A stretch of DNA of 64,000 nucleotides from an uncultured Rhodospirillales bacterium (GTDB lineage: Bacteria; Pseudomonadota; Alphaproteobacteria; Acetobacterales; Acetobacteraceae), in NCBI GenBank assembly GCA_903844135.1, contig CAIMSN010000091.1, positions 18,651 through 82,650 of the forward strand. The letters are read 5' to 3'. This document shows positions 9,231-21,376 of the stretch, piece by piece (within the stretch, counting starts at the first letter, position 1; every line of letters starts with the position of its first letter). Below the pieces are notes generated by a model. The model did not search any database. It worked only from the letters and a program-made list of their open reading frames with translations, and was not told the origin of the DNA. The position numbers and the translations under genes are program-made.

Positions 9231-9246
9231 TATATCATGATATAAT
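9231..9246. promoter_or_regulatory. TetR operator palindrome overlapping a -10 box
   Basis: TATATCATGATATA (9231-9244) is a perfect 14-bp palindrome in the 50-bp gap between the TetR gene and the divergent dehydrogenase. The consensus -10 box TATAAT (9241-9246) for the dehydrogenase overlaps it; a possible -35 TTGTCA at 9216-9221 gives a long 19-base spacer. A repressor bound here would block both promoters. Confidence 0.65.
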
Positions 9247-9272
9247 GCACTCGCAACCGCAGGAGACCGCTC

Positions 9273-10118
9273 GTGAGCGACTCACCACGCAAGATCTTCC
9301 TCATCACCGGCGTCAGCTCGGGACTGGGTCGCGCCTTCGCCGCCGCCGCCCTGGAGGCGGGCCATGGCGTGATCGGCACCGTGCGCCGCCAGGAGGATGC
9401 CGATGCGTTCTCGGCCCGGGCGCCGGGTCGAGCCCATCCGCTGCTGCTCGACGTGACCGATTACGATGCCGTCCCGGGGGCGGTCGAAGCCGCCGAAGCG
9501 ATCGCCGGGCCGGTCGATGTGCTGGTCAACAATGCCGGCTACGGTCACGAGGGGGTGCTGGAGGAATCCTCGATCGACGATCTGCGGCTTCAGTTCGCCG
9601 CCAACGTGTTCGGGCCGGTGGCGATGATCAAGGCGGTGCTGCCCGGCATGCGGGCGCGCCGTCGCGGCCATATCGTCAACGTCACCTCGATGGGCGGCTT
9701 CATCACCATGCCGGGCATCGCCTTCTACTGCGGCAGCAAGTTCGCGCTCGAGGGCATCTCGGAATCGCTCGGCAAGGAGCTGGCGGGATTCGGCATCCAC
9801 GTCACCGCGCTGGCGCCCGGCCAGTTCCGGACCGACTGGGCCGGCCGCTCGATGCACCGCACGCCACGCCGTGTCGCCGACTACGATTCGGTGATGGATC
9901 CGATCCGCGCGGCACGTCAGGCCAAGAGCGGCCGGCAGCCGGGCGACCCGGACCGCGCCGCGCGGGCGCTGCTGACCCTTATCCGGTCCGAAAACCCGCC
10001 GACGCGGCTGTTTCTCGGCGAGGACGCGCTCGCACTGGTCGGACAGAAGCTCGACGCGATGCGCTCCGAGCTCGCCGCCTGGGACGCGGTCTCCCGCTCG
10101 ACCGGGTTCGACGCCTGA
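9273..10118 (+). CDS. SDR-family oxidoreductase under TetR control
   Basis: This short-chain dehydrogenase has 281 residues, cofactor motif TGVSSGLG (12-19), NNAG (86-89), and catalytic Ser139 in VTSMGG with Tyr152 and Lys156 in YCGSK. The 30-40 residues beyond the minimal fold (to DAVSRSTGFDA) match the classical SDR group annotated as oxidoreductase/retinol-dehydrogenase-like. The GTG start at 9273 has AGGAGA six bases upstream. It is divergent from the TetR regulator and is probably derepressed by that regulator's ligand, as is common for detoxification or secondary-carbon enzymes. Substrate is unknown. Confidence 0.88.
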   Translation: MSDSPRKIFLITGVSSGLGRAFAAAALEAGHGVIGTVRRQEDADAFSARAPGRAHPLLLDVTDYDAVPGAVEAAEAIAGPVDVLVNNAGYGHEGVLEESSIDDLRLQFAANVFGPVAMIKAVLPGMRARRRGHIVNVTSMGGFITMPGIAFYCGSKFALEGISESLGKELAGFGIHVTALAPGQFRTDWAGRSMHRTPRRVADYDSVMDPIRAARQAKSGRQPGDPDRAARALLTLIRSENPPTRLFLGEDALALVGQKLDAMRSELAAWDAVSRSTGFDA

Positions 10119-10266
10119 CTCCAGCGCGGCGTGGCCGGGTCCGATTGCGGCCGCCGGGTCTCGGACGCATGATCCGGCGGGGCGACGCCGCGCAGGGGCA
10201 GCGGCGTGAAACTTGCACGAAGCCTGCTCACGGAGTGCCGAACGCAGCGCTGCGAGGAGACAGACC

Positions 10267-11739
10267 GTGCCCGACCAGCCGATCCTGACCCGAGAAGCGG
10301 ATCTGGCCGCACTGGAGGCGAGGGTCGAACGCGACCTGGCGCTGATCGACTATCCGTCGCGATCCTGGGTGCCGCCGCGAGCGGTGGCGGGCGAGCCGGT
10401 GCTGGACGTGGCGATCGTCGGCGGCGGCCAGGGCGGCGTGGCGACCGCGTTCGGGCTGCTGCGCGAAAAGATCGGCAACATCGCGGTGTTCGACCGCGCC
10501 CCGGACGGGCTCGAGGGACCCTGGGTGACGTTCGCGCGCATGCTGACGCTGCGCACCCCCAAGCACGTCACCGGACCGGATCTCGGGGTGCCGAGCCTGA
10601 CGCCGCGAAGCTGGTACGAGGCCGCGCACGGCGCCGAGGCCTGGGACCGGCTCGGCAAGATCGCGCGGCAGGATTGGCAGGCCTATCTCGGCTGGTTCCG
10701 GCGCGTGCTCGACCTGCCGGTGCGGAACGACACCGCGGTGACCGACATCGCGCCGGCCGGCGATCTGCTGCGTCTCACCCTGGAGGGTCCGGACGGCACC
10801 CGCTCGCAGCTTGCGCGCAAGGTGGTGCTGGCGACCGGGATCGACGGTAGCGGCGCCTGGCATATCCCGGCCTTCATCGCGCAGGCGGTGCCCGCGGATC
10901 GTCACGCGCACACCTCCGGCCGGATCGATTTCGACGCGCTGCGTGGACGCAGGATCGGCGTGCTGGGCGCCGGGGCGTCGGCGTTCGACAACGCGGCGAC
11001 GGCGCTGGAGGCGGGGGCGGCGTCGGTGACGCTGTGCCTGCGCAGGACCGACCTGCCGAGGATCAATCCGTATCGCTGGATGGAGAATGGCGGCTTCCTC
11101 GGCCATTTCGCCGCGCTGCCGGACCTGGATCGCTGGCGCTTCATGAAGCGCGTGTTCGATCTCAACCAGCCGCCGCCGCAGGACACCTATTGGCGCTGCC
11201 GTCGTCACGCGGGTTTCGCGCTGCGCATGGGCTGTCCATGGACCGGAGCGCGGATGGACGGCGAGGAGATCGTGATCGACACGCCGGACGGCGCGCTGCG
11301 GTTCGACTACCTGATCGTCGGCACCGGTTTCCGGGTGGACCTGACGCTGCGGCCGGAACTCCGGCATTTCGCGCACGACATCGCGCTCTGGCGCGACCGT
11401 TTCGCGCCGCCGGAGGCGGAGGCGGATGCGCTGCTCGGCAGCCATCCCTACCTGGGCGACGCCTTCCAGTTCGTCGAACGGGTGCCGGGCGCCAATCCGG
11501 CGTTGCGGCATCTGCATAATTTCACCTTCGGCGCCACGCCGAGCATGGGCCTGTCCGGTGCGTCGATCAGCGGCATGCGCTACGGCGTGGCACGGCTGGT
11601 TTCGGGCCTGTCGCGCGCCCTGTTTCTCGACGACGCGCAGGCGCACCTGGACAGCCTGCGCGGCTACGATACGCCGGAACTGACCAGCCTGGATCCGCCG
11701 CCGCAGGACGAGCGGGAGGCCGCACCGAACGGCGCATGA
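10267..11739 (+). CDS. FAD/NAD(P)-binding monooxygenase-like oxidoreductase
   Basis: This 490-residue two-dinucleotide-fold flavoprotein has an FAD-binding motif near the N-terminus (VAIVGGGQGGVATAFGLL, around residue 47) and a second Rossmann motif (GVLGAGASAFDNAATAL, around 237) for NAD(P). A further stretch, YLIVGTGFRVDL, resembles the ATG motif region of flavin monooxygenases and SidA/IucD-type N-hydroxylases. The GTG start is chosen because GAGGAGA lies at 10254-10260; an in-frame TTG at 10213 lacks this. It is on the same strand as the dehydrogenase but 148 bases away, so operon membership is uncertain. It converges on the TonB receptor gene with only 9 bases between stops. Substrate is unknown. 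Confidence 0.82.
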   Translation: MPDQPILTREADLAALEARVERDLALIDYPSRSWVPPRAVAGEPVLDVAIVGGGQGGVATAFGLLREKIGNIAVFDRAPDGLEGPWVTFARMLTLRTPKHVTGPDLGVPSLTPRSWYEAAHGAEAWDRLGKIARQDWQAYLGWFRRVLDLPVRNDTAVTDIAPAGDLLRLTLEGPDGTRSQLARKVVLATGIDGSGAWHIPAFIAQAVPADRHAHTSGRIDFDALRGRRIGVLGAGASAFDNAATALEAGAASVTLCLRRTDLPRINPYRWMENGGFLGHFAALPDLDRWRFMKRVFDLNQPPPQDTYWRCRRHAGFALRMGCPWTGARMDGEEIVIDTPDGALRFDYLIVGTGFRVDLTLRPELRHFAHDIALWRDRFAPPEAEADALLGSHPYLGDAFQFVERVPGANPALRHLHNFTFGATPSMGLSGASISGMRYGVARLVSGLSRALFLDDAQAHLDSLRGYDTPELTSLDPPPQDEREAAPNGA

Positions 11740-11748
11740 CGCAGTCCG

Positions 11749-13944
11749 TCAGAGATCGAATTCCAGGCTGGCCAGGATCGTCCGCGGCGCGGCGAGATAG
11801 GCGGTGTTGGCGCCGGGGCTGCCGACGATGTTGCCGTCCGCGATCGACGAATAGTAATGCCGGTCGGTCACGTTGACGGCGCCGAGCTTGGCGATCATCG
11901 CATGGCGCAGCAGGTGGGTGGCGTAGCGGACGCCAACGTCGAACGTCACGTATTGCGGCGCGAAGGACGTGTTGGTGTCGGTGACGGCGCGTTCGCTCTC
12001 GTAATGCGCGCTGCCGGTGAAGGCGAGCCCGTGCAGGATCGCCGGGTGCCAGTCCAGCGTCACGTCGCTTTTCCATTGCGGCACGCCGACGATCATCCCG
12101 CCCTCGGTCGCCGGGTTGCCCGAATCCAGCAATCGCGCGTCGATATAGGTGACGCCGCCGAGCACGCTCAGCGCCGGCAGCAGGTCGCCCTGCGCGAAGG
12201 TCTCCACCCCCTGGTCGCGCTGCTGGCCGATCACCTGGAAGACATTGTCGGCCAGCGTGGTGGCGTAGGGCCGAGTCATGCGGAACGCGTCGACCGTCAG
12301 CAGCAGGTTGGCGACCGGCGCGTATTTCACCCCGGCCTGCATCATCTCGTCGTGATACGGCGACAGGAAGGCGTTGGCGTTGATCGCGGTCGCCGGCGCC
12401 TGGTCGCTTTCCTCGACGCTGCTCGCATAGGTGAAGTACGCGGTGACGGTGCCGGTCGGGGTCCAGATCCCGCTCACCGTGGGGCTGAACGCGCCGCTGG
12501 CATCGCCGGTGCTGGTCCGCACATCCTTGGCGCTGAAGCTCTCCGAATGCAGGAAGGACTCGCTGAACACCGCCTGGATCGCCCAGTGCCTGTCGACATG
12601 CAGCGTATCGCCCTCGACGATCGATTGCTGGAACAGGTCTCCGGCGAGATATTGCGTGCCGTGCGACGGGATCGGCACGGTCCGGAAGATCGCCGGGTCG
12701 GCGAGGTTCGATGCGCCGAGCGTCGACACGATCGAATTGCGGTAATTGTACTGGTCGTTGACGAAGCCGTTGGTCCCCAGCGTCAGATCGTTGCGCAGGC
12801 CGGCGATCCGCACGTGGCCGGTGAGCGATGCCTCGTTGCTGCCGTCGGTGAAATGCGGGACGGCGGTGAAGTTCTTGGTCGTGGTGTAGTCGCCGCGATT
12901 GTCGGTCAGCGTGTTGGTGATGCCGAACAGGTTGCGCTGCGCGTCCTGGTAGAGGCCGCCGAGTTCGAGCCGCCAGCCGCCGCCGACATCATGGATGATC
13001 TTCACCAGCCCGGTATCGGTGATGAGATCGGTGCCGGCGCCCGGCTGGCCGAGGCCGCGCCGCGTCGGATCCGGCGCCTCGGGCAGGATCGTGCTCCTGT
13101 TGCTCGCACTCGTGCTGGCGCCGTCATAGACGATGCTGCCGGGCAGTCCGTAGCCGCTATCCTCGTAGTGGCTGCCATCGACCTGGATCACCGTGTCGGC
13201 GTCCAGATGGATGTCGAGATCCGCGCTGCCGAGCGTGCGGTCGGCGAAGCTGCCGTTCGCGTAGCTCTCGCCCTCGCCATGCACGAGGTCGATGCGATAG
13301 CCGAGCCAGCCGTTGCCGCCGACGCGGCCGCCGACGTCGCCCTCGGTGGTGAACAGCCCGTCGCTGGCGTAGCTGCCGACCAGGCGGGCGAGCGGCGTAT
13401 CGGTCGGGCGCTTCAGGATGTAGTCGAACACCCCGGCCGGCGTCTCCGGCCCGAACAGTGCGCCGCCGAGCCCGTTCAGCACCTGGATGCTGTCGAGATT
13501 CTCGACCGGGATCGCGGTGGTGCCGATGATGTTGAGGCCGTCGAGCCGCGTGTTCTGGGTGATCGAGCCCTGGAAGCCGAGCGATTGCGGGCGCGACACT
13601 TCCAGCCCCTGCTGGTCGCGCACCTCGACCGACGGCAGCGACCGGAGCGCGTCGTTCAGCGTACGCAATTGCTGGTTGGCCAGGAAATCCTGCGTCAGCA
13701 CCGTCACCGAAACCGGCGCGGTCAGGATCGGGGTCTGGCCGAGCGGCCCCAGTTGCGCGGTGGCGGCATGATAGTGCGCGGCCGATGCGTAGGGTGCCTG
13801 GCCGCGCACCAGGACGCGCTCGGGTCCGTTCTGGGGCGTCGCCACCTGTGCCGGTCCGGAGTCGGCGGCCCGCGCGACCAGCGCGCCGTTCGGCAGCCCG
13901 GCCGCCAGCAGAACGGCAAGCAGCCGCGTCGATCCCGATGCCAT
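11749..13944 (-). CDS. TonB-dependent receptor (siderophore-receptor type), putative ModE target
   Basis: This 731-residue outer-membrane active transporter has a signal peptide (LLAVLLAAGLPNGALVARA), a TonB-box/plug region (about residues 50-170, with VSVTVLTQDFLANQQ and the LDGLNIIGTTAIPVENLDSI stretch) and a 22-strand-type beta-barrel ending ILASLEFDL with a terminal hydrophobic residue for outer-membrane assembly. The plug resembles FhuE/FpvA-like ferri-siderophore receptors, so a metal-chelate ligand is likely. A ModE-type operator lies 23 bases upstream of the start codon and a ModE-like gene precedes it on the same strand, suggesting uptake of a molybdenum (or tungsten) complex rather than iron. 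That ligand is an inference. Confidence 0.92.
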   Translation of the reverse strand: MASGSTRLLAVLLAAGLPNGALVARAADSGPAQVATPQNGPERVLVRGQAPYASAAHYHAATAQLGPLGQTPILTAPVSVTVLTQDFLANQQLRTLNDALRSLPSVEVRDQQGLEVSRPQSLGFQGSITQNTRLDGLNIIGTTAIPVENLDSIQVLNGLGGALFGPETPAGVFDYILKRPTDTPLARLVGSYASDGLFTTEGDVGGRVGGNGWLGYRIDLVHGEGESYANGSFADRTLGSADLDIHLDADTVIQVDGSHYEDSGYGLPGSIVYDGASTSASNRSTILPEAPDPTRRGLGQPGAGTDLITDTGLVKIIHDVGGGWRLELGGLYQDAQRNLFGITNTLTDNRGDYTTTKNFTAVPHFTDGSNEASLTGHVRIAGLRNDLTLGTNGFVNDQYNYRNSIVSTLGASNLADPAIFRTVPIPSHGTQYLAGDLFQQSIVEGDTLHVDRHWAIQAVFSESFLHSESFSAKDVRTSTGDASGAFSPTVSGIWTPTGTVTAYFTYASSVEESDQAPATAINANAFLSPYHDEMMQAGVKYAPVANLLLTVDAFRMTRPYATTLADNVFQVIGQQRDQGVETFAQGDLLPALSVLGGVTYIDARLLDSGNPATEGGMIVGVPQWKSDVTLDWHPAILHGLAFTGSAHYESERAVTDTNTSFAPQYVTFDVGVRYATHLLRHAMIAKLGAVNVTDRHYYSSIADGNIVGSPGANTAYLAAPRTILASLEFDL

Positions 13945-13966
13945 GTCCTACCCCGCAAAACCGGGT

Positions 13967-13992
13967 GCGTTATATCCGACCGGACATAGCGC
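13967..13992. promoter_or_regulatory. ModE-type operator (near-perfect 26-bp palindrome)
   Basis: The half-sites are GCGTTATATCCG and CGGACATAGCGC around a short centre. Written as CGTTATAT-N8-ACATAGCG, it has the same half-sites and spacing as I recall for the E. coli ModE operator upstream of modA (CGTTATAT-N8-ACATAACG). It lies in the 57-bp gap between the modE-like stop (14002) and the TonB receptor start (13944), in promoter position for the receptor gene. Confidence 0.7.
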
Positions 13993-14001
13993 TACGACCC
14001 G

Positions 14002-14364
14002 CTATCGGGCGATCAGGGCGGCAAGACGGGCGAGTGTGACATTTGTGGCAGCCTGCGCATCGCTCTCCAGCCGGCGATAGCAGTCGACCAGCGCGCTTCC
14101 CGCCTCGGTCAGCGACGCGCCGCCGCCGCCGGCGCCGCCCGGCCGCGCCGTCACCACCGGCCGGCCCAGGCTTTCGCCGATCGCCTCGACCAGCGACCAG
14201 GCGCGCCGGTACGACATGCCCATGGTCCGCCCCGCGGCCGCGATCGAGCCGTGCGCCGCGATCGCCTCGAGCAGCCGGACCTTGCCGGGCCCGAGCCAGC
14301 GGCCGTTCTCGGTATCGATGCGCAGCGTGAGCCGCAGAACAGGAACGCCAGCGTGTCGGGTCAT
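14002..14364 (-). CDS. ModE-like molybdate regulator, DNA-binding domain only
   Basis: This 120-residue winged-helix protein is of the ModE N-terminal/LysR-type family. Visible pattern: LRIDTENGRWLGPGKVRLLEAIAAHGSIAAAGR, MGMSYRRAWSLVEAI, then the wing LGRPVVTARPGGAGGGGASLTEAG, all typical of ModE N-terminal domains. The C-terminal molybdate-binding Mop/TOBE domains of E. coli ModE are absent, so how it senses metal is open; many alphaproteobacteria carry such short forms. It precedes the TonB receptor on the same strand with a ModE-type palindrome between them, and modABC is about 9 kb away. It likely represses the receptor gene, and perhaps modABC, when molybdate is sufficient. Confidence 0.85.
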   Translation of the reverse strand: MTRHAGVPVLRLTLRIDTENGRWLGPGKVRLLEAIAAHGSIAAAGRTMGMSYRRAWSLVEAIGESLGRPVVTARPGGAGGGGASLTEAGSALVDCYRRLESDAQAATNVTLARLAALIAR

Positions 14365-14445
14365 CGTTCGGTGCCACGGACTATGGAGCGCCGAGCCTAG
14401 CAGAGCTGGCCTCGCGACGGCGGACCCGCGGCGACCGAGGCCGGT

Positions 14446-15027
14446 TCAGCGTCGCTCGTAGGTTCCGGTCAGGGTGCCGCTGGCGAGGACGTGGCCGGCG
14501 ATGGCGGCGACCAGGGCGCCGCGGCCGCCGACCGTGCCGGGCGGTATCGTGCGATCCAGCGCGAACACCTGGAACACGTAGCGATGCGGGCCGTGCGCGG
14601 GCGGCGGATCGGGCGGCAGCCAGGCCCGCTTCAGGAACGAGTTCCGGCCGAAGCTGGCCGGCGGCGCGAGCCCGCCGGCGTGCCCTCCCGAGAGCGCGCC
14701 GGCAACCAGACCGCCATCGGCGGCGGGGAGGCCGATGACGATGGCGTGCACCAGCGGGCGCGGCGTCGGGCTGTCCGCGTCCTCCACCAGCAACGCCAGG
14801 CTGACGGCCTCCGGCGGCACGCCGATCCACTCCACCGGCGGCGACATTCCGTCTCCGTCGTCGGTGTAGAGCGAGGGGATCGGGCCGTCAGACACGAAGG
14901 CGGACGAGGCGAGCTGGATCACGTCCGGCACCGCGGCGAAGGCCGGATCGGCATGGACGAGGCGGTCCGGAGACGCCCTGAATCGTCGCAGCGCCTGGCC
15001 GATCGCGGCCGGAAGGGTGCGCAACAT
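14446..15027 (-). CDS. YbhB/YbcL-family (PEBP, Raf-kinase-inhibitor-like) protein
   Basis: This 193-residue protein has the phosphatidylethanolamine-binding-protein fold. Family landmarks: SSAFVSDGPIP, DGDGMSPPVEW (the D-x-x-SPP ligand-site motif), LALLVEDADSPTPRPLVHAIVI and GPHRYVFQVFALD. No signal peptide is evident, so it is probably cytoplasmic. ATG 15027 has GGAGA seven bases upstream; the open frame extends to 15153 but would overlap the divergent kinase gene. Bacterial PEBP proteins have no well-established general function. It is divergent from the hybrid sensor kinase, with 107 bases between start codons. Confidence 0.85.
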   Translation of the reverse strand: MLRTLPAAIGQALRRFRASPDRLVHADPAFAAVPDVIQLASSAFVSDGPIPSLYTDDGDGMSPPVEWIGVPPEAVSLALLVEDADSPTPRPLVHAIVIGLPAADGGLVAGALSGGHAGGLAPPASFGRNSFLKRAWLPPDPPPAHGPHRYVFQVFALDRTIPPGTVGGRGALVAAIAGHVLASGTLTGTYERR

Positions 15028-15134
15028 GGTTGGGTCTCCTGCAAGGACGATCCTGCGACGCTGCCGGGCCGGACGCGTTCCCGGGGCCGGTCGAGAAAAC
15101 ACCGTCTCTGGAACTGGACCGGTTCGTGTGCAAC

Positions 15135-18451
<3,317 letters not shown>

Positions 18452-18455
<4 letters not shown>

Positions 18456-19519
18456 GCCACCTCTGGAGTGCCGCGACCCACGGTCTGGTCCCCTACGTCC
18501 CGGGCGAGCAGCCGAGGCAGCCCGGCCTGGTCAAGCTGAACACCAACGAATCGCCGTACGGGCCGAGCCCGAAGGCGCTGGCCGCGATCGCGGCGGCGAC
18601 CGGAGACGGGCTGCGCCTGTATCCGGACCCGGACAGCACCGCGCTGCGCGCGGCGATCGCCCGGCATCACCGCATCGACGCCGACCAGGTGTTCGTCGGC
18701 AACGGGTCCGACGAGGTGCTCGCGCATGCGTTCCAGGGACTGCTCAAGCACGAGCTGCCGCTGCTGTTCCCGGACATCACCTACAGCTTCTATCCGGTCT
18801 ATTGCGGGCTGTATGGGATCGAATACCAGCTCGTGCCGCTGGACGAATCGCTGTCGGTCCGGATCGAGGATTACCGGCGGCCATGCGGCGCGATCATCCT
18901 GGCCAATCCGAACGCGCCGACCGGGATCGCGCTGCCGCTTTCCGAGATCGAGGCGCTGGTCGCGGACCATCCCGATCAGCCGGTGGTGGTCGACGAGGCT
19001 TACGTCGATTTCGGCGCGCAATCGGCAGTGTCGCTGGTGTCGCGCCATCCGAACCTGCTGGTGGTCCACACCTTGTCGAAATCGCGGGCGCTGGCCGGGC
19101 TGCGGGTCGGGTATGCGGTCGGCGATGCGGCGCTGATCGAGGCGCTGGTCCGGGTCAAGAACAGCTTCAACTCCTATCCGCTCGACCGGCTGGCGGAAGC
19201 CGGCGCCGCCGCGTCGATCGCCGACGAGGACTGGTTCGAGAGCACGCGAGCCAGGATCGTGCGAAGCCGCGACCGGCTGACCGCGGGGCTTGAGCGGCTG
19301 GGATTTTCCGTGCTGCCCTCCTCGGCGAATTTCGTGCTGGCGCGACATCCGCATCGCGACGGCGCCGCGCTGCAGGCGGCGCTGCGCGCGGCCGGCGTGC
19401 TGGTGCGGCACTTCAAGGCGGCGCGGATCGCGGACTATCTGCGCATCACGGTCGGCACCGACGAGGAGTGCGGGCTGCTGCTGGAGCGGCTGGAGACGAT
19501 CCTGGCAGCGAACGGCTGA
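18452..19519 (+). CDS. Histidinol-phosphate aminotransferase-like PLP enzyme
   Basis: This class I/II aminotransferase of 355 residues fits His[14 protein letters not shown] (28-40), [10 protein letters not shown] (81-90), NPNAPTG (152-158), DEAYVDF (181-187), the PLP lysine Lys210 in [16 protein letters not shown], and a late RITVG. HisC transfers an amino group from glutamate to imidazole-acetol phosphate in histidine synthesis, but close relatives act on tyrosine/phenylalanine or cobalamin precursors. No other his gene is in the window, so this may be a second, specialised copy. The ATG overlaps the kinase stop codon, implying coupled translation. DUF817 and nucleoside-hydrolase genes follow immediately. 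Confidence 0.87.
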
Positions 19520-19538
19520 GGCGACGGCGCGGACGAAG

Positions 19539-20450
19539 GTGCGCGACGGGATCGAGACCGCCACCGCCGCGACCCGGGTGCCGGGGAGCGCGGCCAGCCT
19601 GTGGCCGCCGCTGGCGCCGCTGGTCGATGCCGAACGCAGGCTCGGTGACCGGGCGCTGGCGGCCGGTCCGGTCGCGCGTTTCGGCTATGAGTTCCTGCGC
19701 TTCGGACTCAAGCAGGGCTGGGCATGCCTGTTCGGCGGCTTGCTGCTCGGGCTGCTGGTCGCCACCAGGCTGTGGTATCCGCGCGATGCGCCGGTGACGC
19801 GCTATGATGCGCTGGTGGTCGCGGCCGTGCTGCTGCAGATCCTGCTGTTATGGTTGCGCATGGAGAGCCTGCAGGAGGCCCGGGTGATCCTGCTGTTCCA
19901 TGGGCTCGGCACGCTGATGGAATTGTTCAAGACGCATGTCGGGTCCTGGCACTATCCCGAAGCGAACCTCCTGCGGATCGGCGGGGTGCCGCTTTTTTCC
20001 GGTTTTCTGTACGGGTCGGTGGGCAGCTATCTGGCGCGTGTCTGGCGCCTGTTCGATTTCCGCTTCACCCGACACCCGCGGCTCGTCTGGCTGGTGCTGC
20101 TGTCGGGGGCGATCTACCTCAATTTCTTCAGCGACCATTACGGTGTCGACATCAGGATTCCGCTCCTGGCCGCCTCGGCGATCCTGTTCGGTCGGACCAC
20201 GATCTCGTTCAAGGTCTGGCGGGTGCATCGGCGCATGCCCCTGCTGCTCGGCTTCCTCCTGGTGACCACGTTCATCTGGCTGGCGGAGAACATCGCCACC
20301 GGAACGGGGGCCTGGCTGTATCCGAACCAGCGCCTGGGATGGGCGATGGTGCCGCTGGCCAAGCTCGGATCCTGGTATCTGCTGATGCTGATCTCCTACA
20401 CGCTGGTCGCGGCCAGCCTTCCGCGCGCGGCGATCGAGACCAGGCGATGA
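19539..20450 (+). CDS. DUF817-family integral membrane protein
   Basis: This membrane protein of about 303 residues has roughly seven hydrophobic helices. Conserved-looking DUF817 features: LWLRMESLQEARVILLFHGLGTLMELFKTH, GSWHYPE, GVPLFSGFLYGSVGSYLARVWRLFDF, IYLNFFSDHY and TGAWLYPNQRLGWAMVP. Function of the family is not established; the many conserved His/Glu/Tyr residues in the helices suggest an enzyme or carotenoid-synthesis-like fold, but this is only impression. The start is uncertain: GTG 19539 lies 20 bases after the hisC-like stop, without a strong ribosome site. The stop overlaps the ATG of the nucleoside hydrolase (ATGA). Confidence 0.8.
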   Translation: MRDGIETATAATRVPGSAASLWPPLAPLVDAERRLGDRALAAGPVARFGYEFLRFGLKQGWACLFGGLLLGLLVATRLWYPRDAPVTRYDALVVAAVLLQILLLWLRMESLQEARVILLFHGLGTLMELFKTHVGSWHYPEANLLRIGGVPLFSGFLYGSVGSYLARVWRLFDFRFTRHPRLVWLVLLSGAIYLNFFSDHYGVDIRIPLLAASAILFGRTTISFKVWRVHRRMPLLLGFLLVTTFIWLAENIATGTGAWLYPNQRLGWAMVPLAKLGSWYLLMLISYTLVAASLPRAAIETRR

Positions 20451-21376
20451 AAATCATTATCGATACCGATCCCGGGCAGGACGACGCGGTGGCGATTCTG
20501 GTGGCGCTGGCGTCGCCCGAGATCGAGCTGCTGGGTATCACCACGGTGGGCGGCAACGTCTCCGTCGCGCACACCACCGCCAATGCGCTCAAGACGCTCG
20601 AGCTTGCCGGACGCACCGACATTCCGGTGCATGCCGGCGCCGCCCGGCCGCTGCGCCGCGCGCCGGTCGATGCGGCGCACGTGCATGGCGCGACCGGGTT
20701 CGAGGGGGTCGATCTTCCACCGCCGAGACTGCGGGCGCAGGCGGAACCGGCGGCGGAGTTCCTGGTGCGGACGCTGGCATCGCATCCGCCCGGCAGCGTC
20801 ACGCTCTGCACCATCGGGCCGATGACCAATATCGCGCTGGCGCTGCGGCACGCACCGGCCATCGCCTCGCGGATCGGCCGCATCGTGGCGATGATCGGCG
20901 CCTGGTCGGAAGTCGGGAACATCACCGCGGCGGCGGAATTCAACGCTTACGCCGACCCGGACGCCGCGGCGGCGGTGTTCGCGTCGGGAATCCCGATCGT
21001 GATGGTGCCGCTGGACGTGACCCATCGGCTGCAGATCAGTGCGGCGCGCCTGTCGCGGCTGCGCGCGCTCGGCAACCGGATCGGGCCGGTGGTGGCGGAC
21101 TGGTTCGCGTTCGAGAAGCGCTTCGAGGCGGAGAAATACGGCACCGATGGCGGACCGCTGCACGATCCGAACACGATCCTGTTGCTGCTGCGGCCGGAAC
21201 TCTACGAGGGGCGATCGGTCAACGTGCGGTTCGAGACCGAAAGTCCGCTCACGCGTGGGATGTCGGTGGTGGATTGGTGGGGGGTGAGCGGGCTCCCCGC
21301 CAATGCGCTGGTGCTCAGGACGGTCGATGCCGACGGGGTGTTCGCGCTGCTGAACGAGCGGCTGGGGCGGCTCTGA
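20447..21376 (+). CDS. Inosine-uridine-preferring nucleoside hydrolase
   Basis: This 309-residue enzyme cleaves the N-glycosidic bond of ribonucleosides for salvage. The calcium-binding fingerprint IIIDTDPGQDDAVAI is at residues 3-17, followed by GITTVGGN, GPMTNIALAL, AEFNAYADPDAA (substrate ribose contacts) and GPLHDPNTI, all in canonical order and spacing for the IunH family. The ATG overlaps the stop of the DUF817 gene. Its last 175 bases are also covered by the convergent CDP-alcohol phosphotransferase frame on the other strand. Physiological substrate is unassigned. Confidence 0.93.
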   Translation: MKIIIDTDPGQDDAVAILVALASPEIELLGITTVGGNVSVAHTTANALKTLELAGRTDIPVHAGAARPLRRAPVDAAHVHGATGFEGVDLPPPRLRAQAEPAAEFLVRTLASHPPGSVTLCTIGPMTNIALALRHAPAIASRIGRIVAMIGAWSEVGNITAAAEFNAYADPDAAAAVFASGIPIVMVPLDVTHRLQISAARLSRLRALGNRIGPVVADWFAFEKRFEAEKYGTDGGPLHDPNTILLLLRPELYEGRSVNVRFETESPLTRGMSVVDWWGVSGLPANALVLRTVDADGVFALLNERLGRL

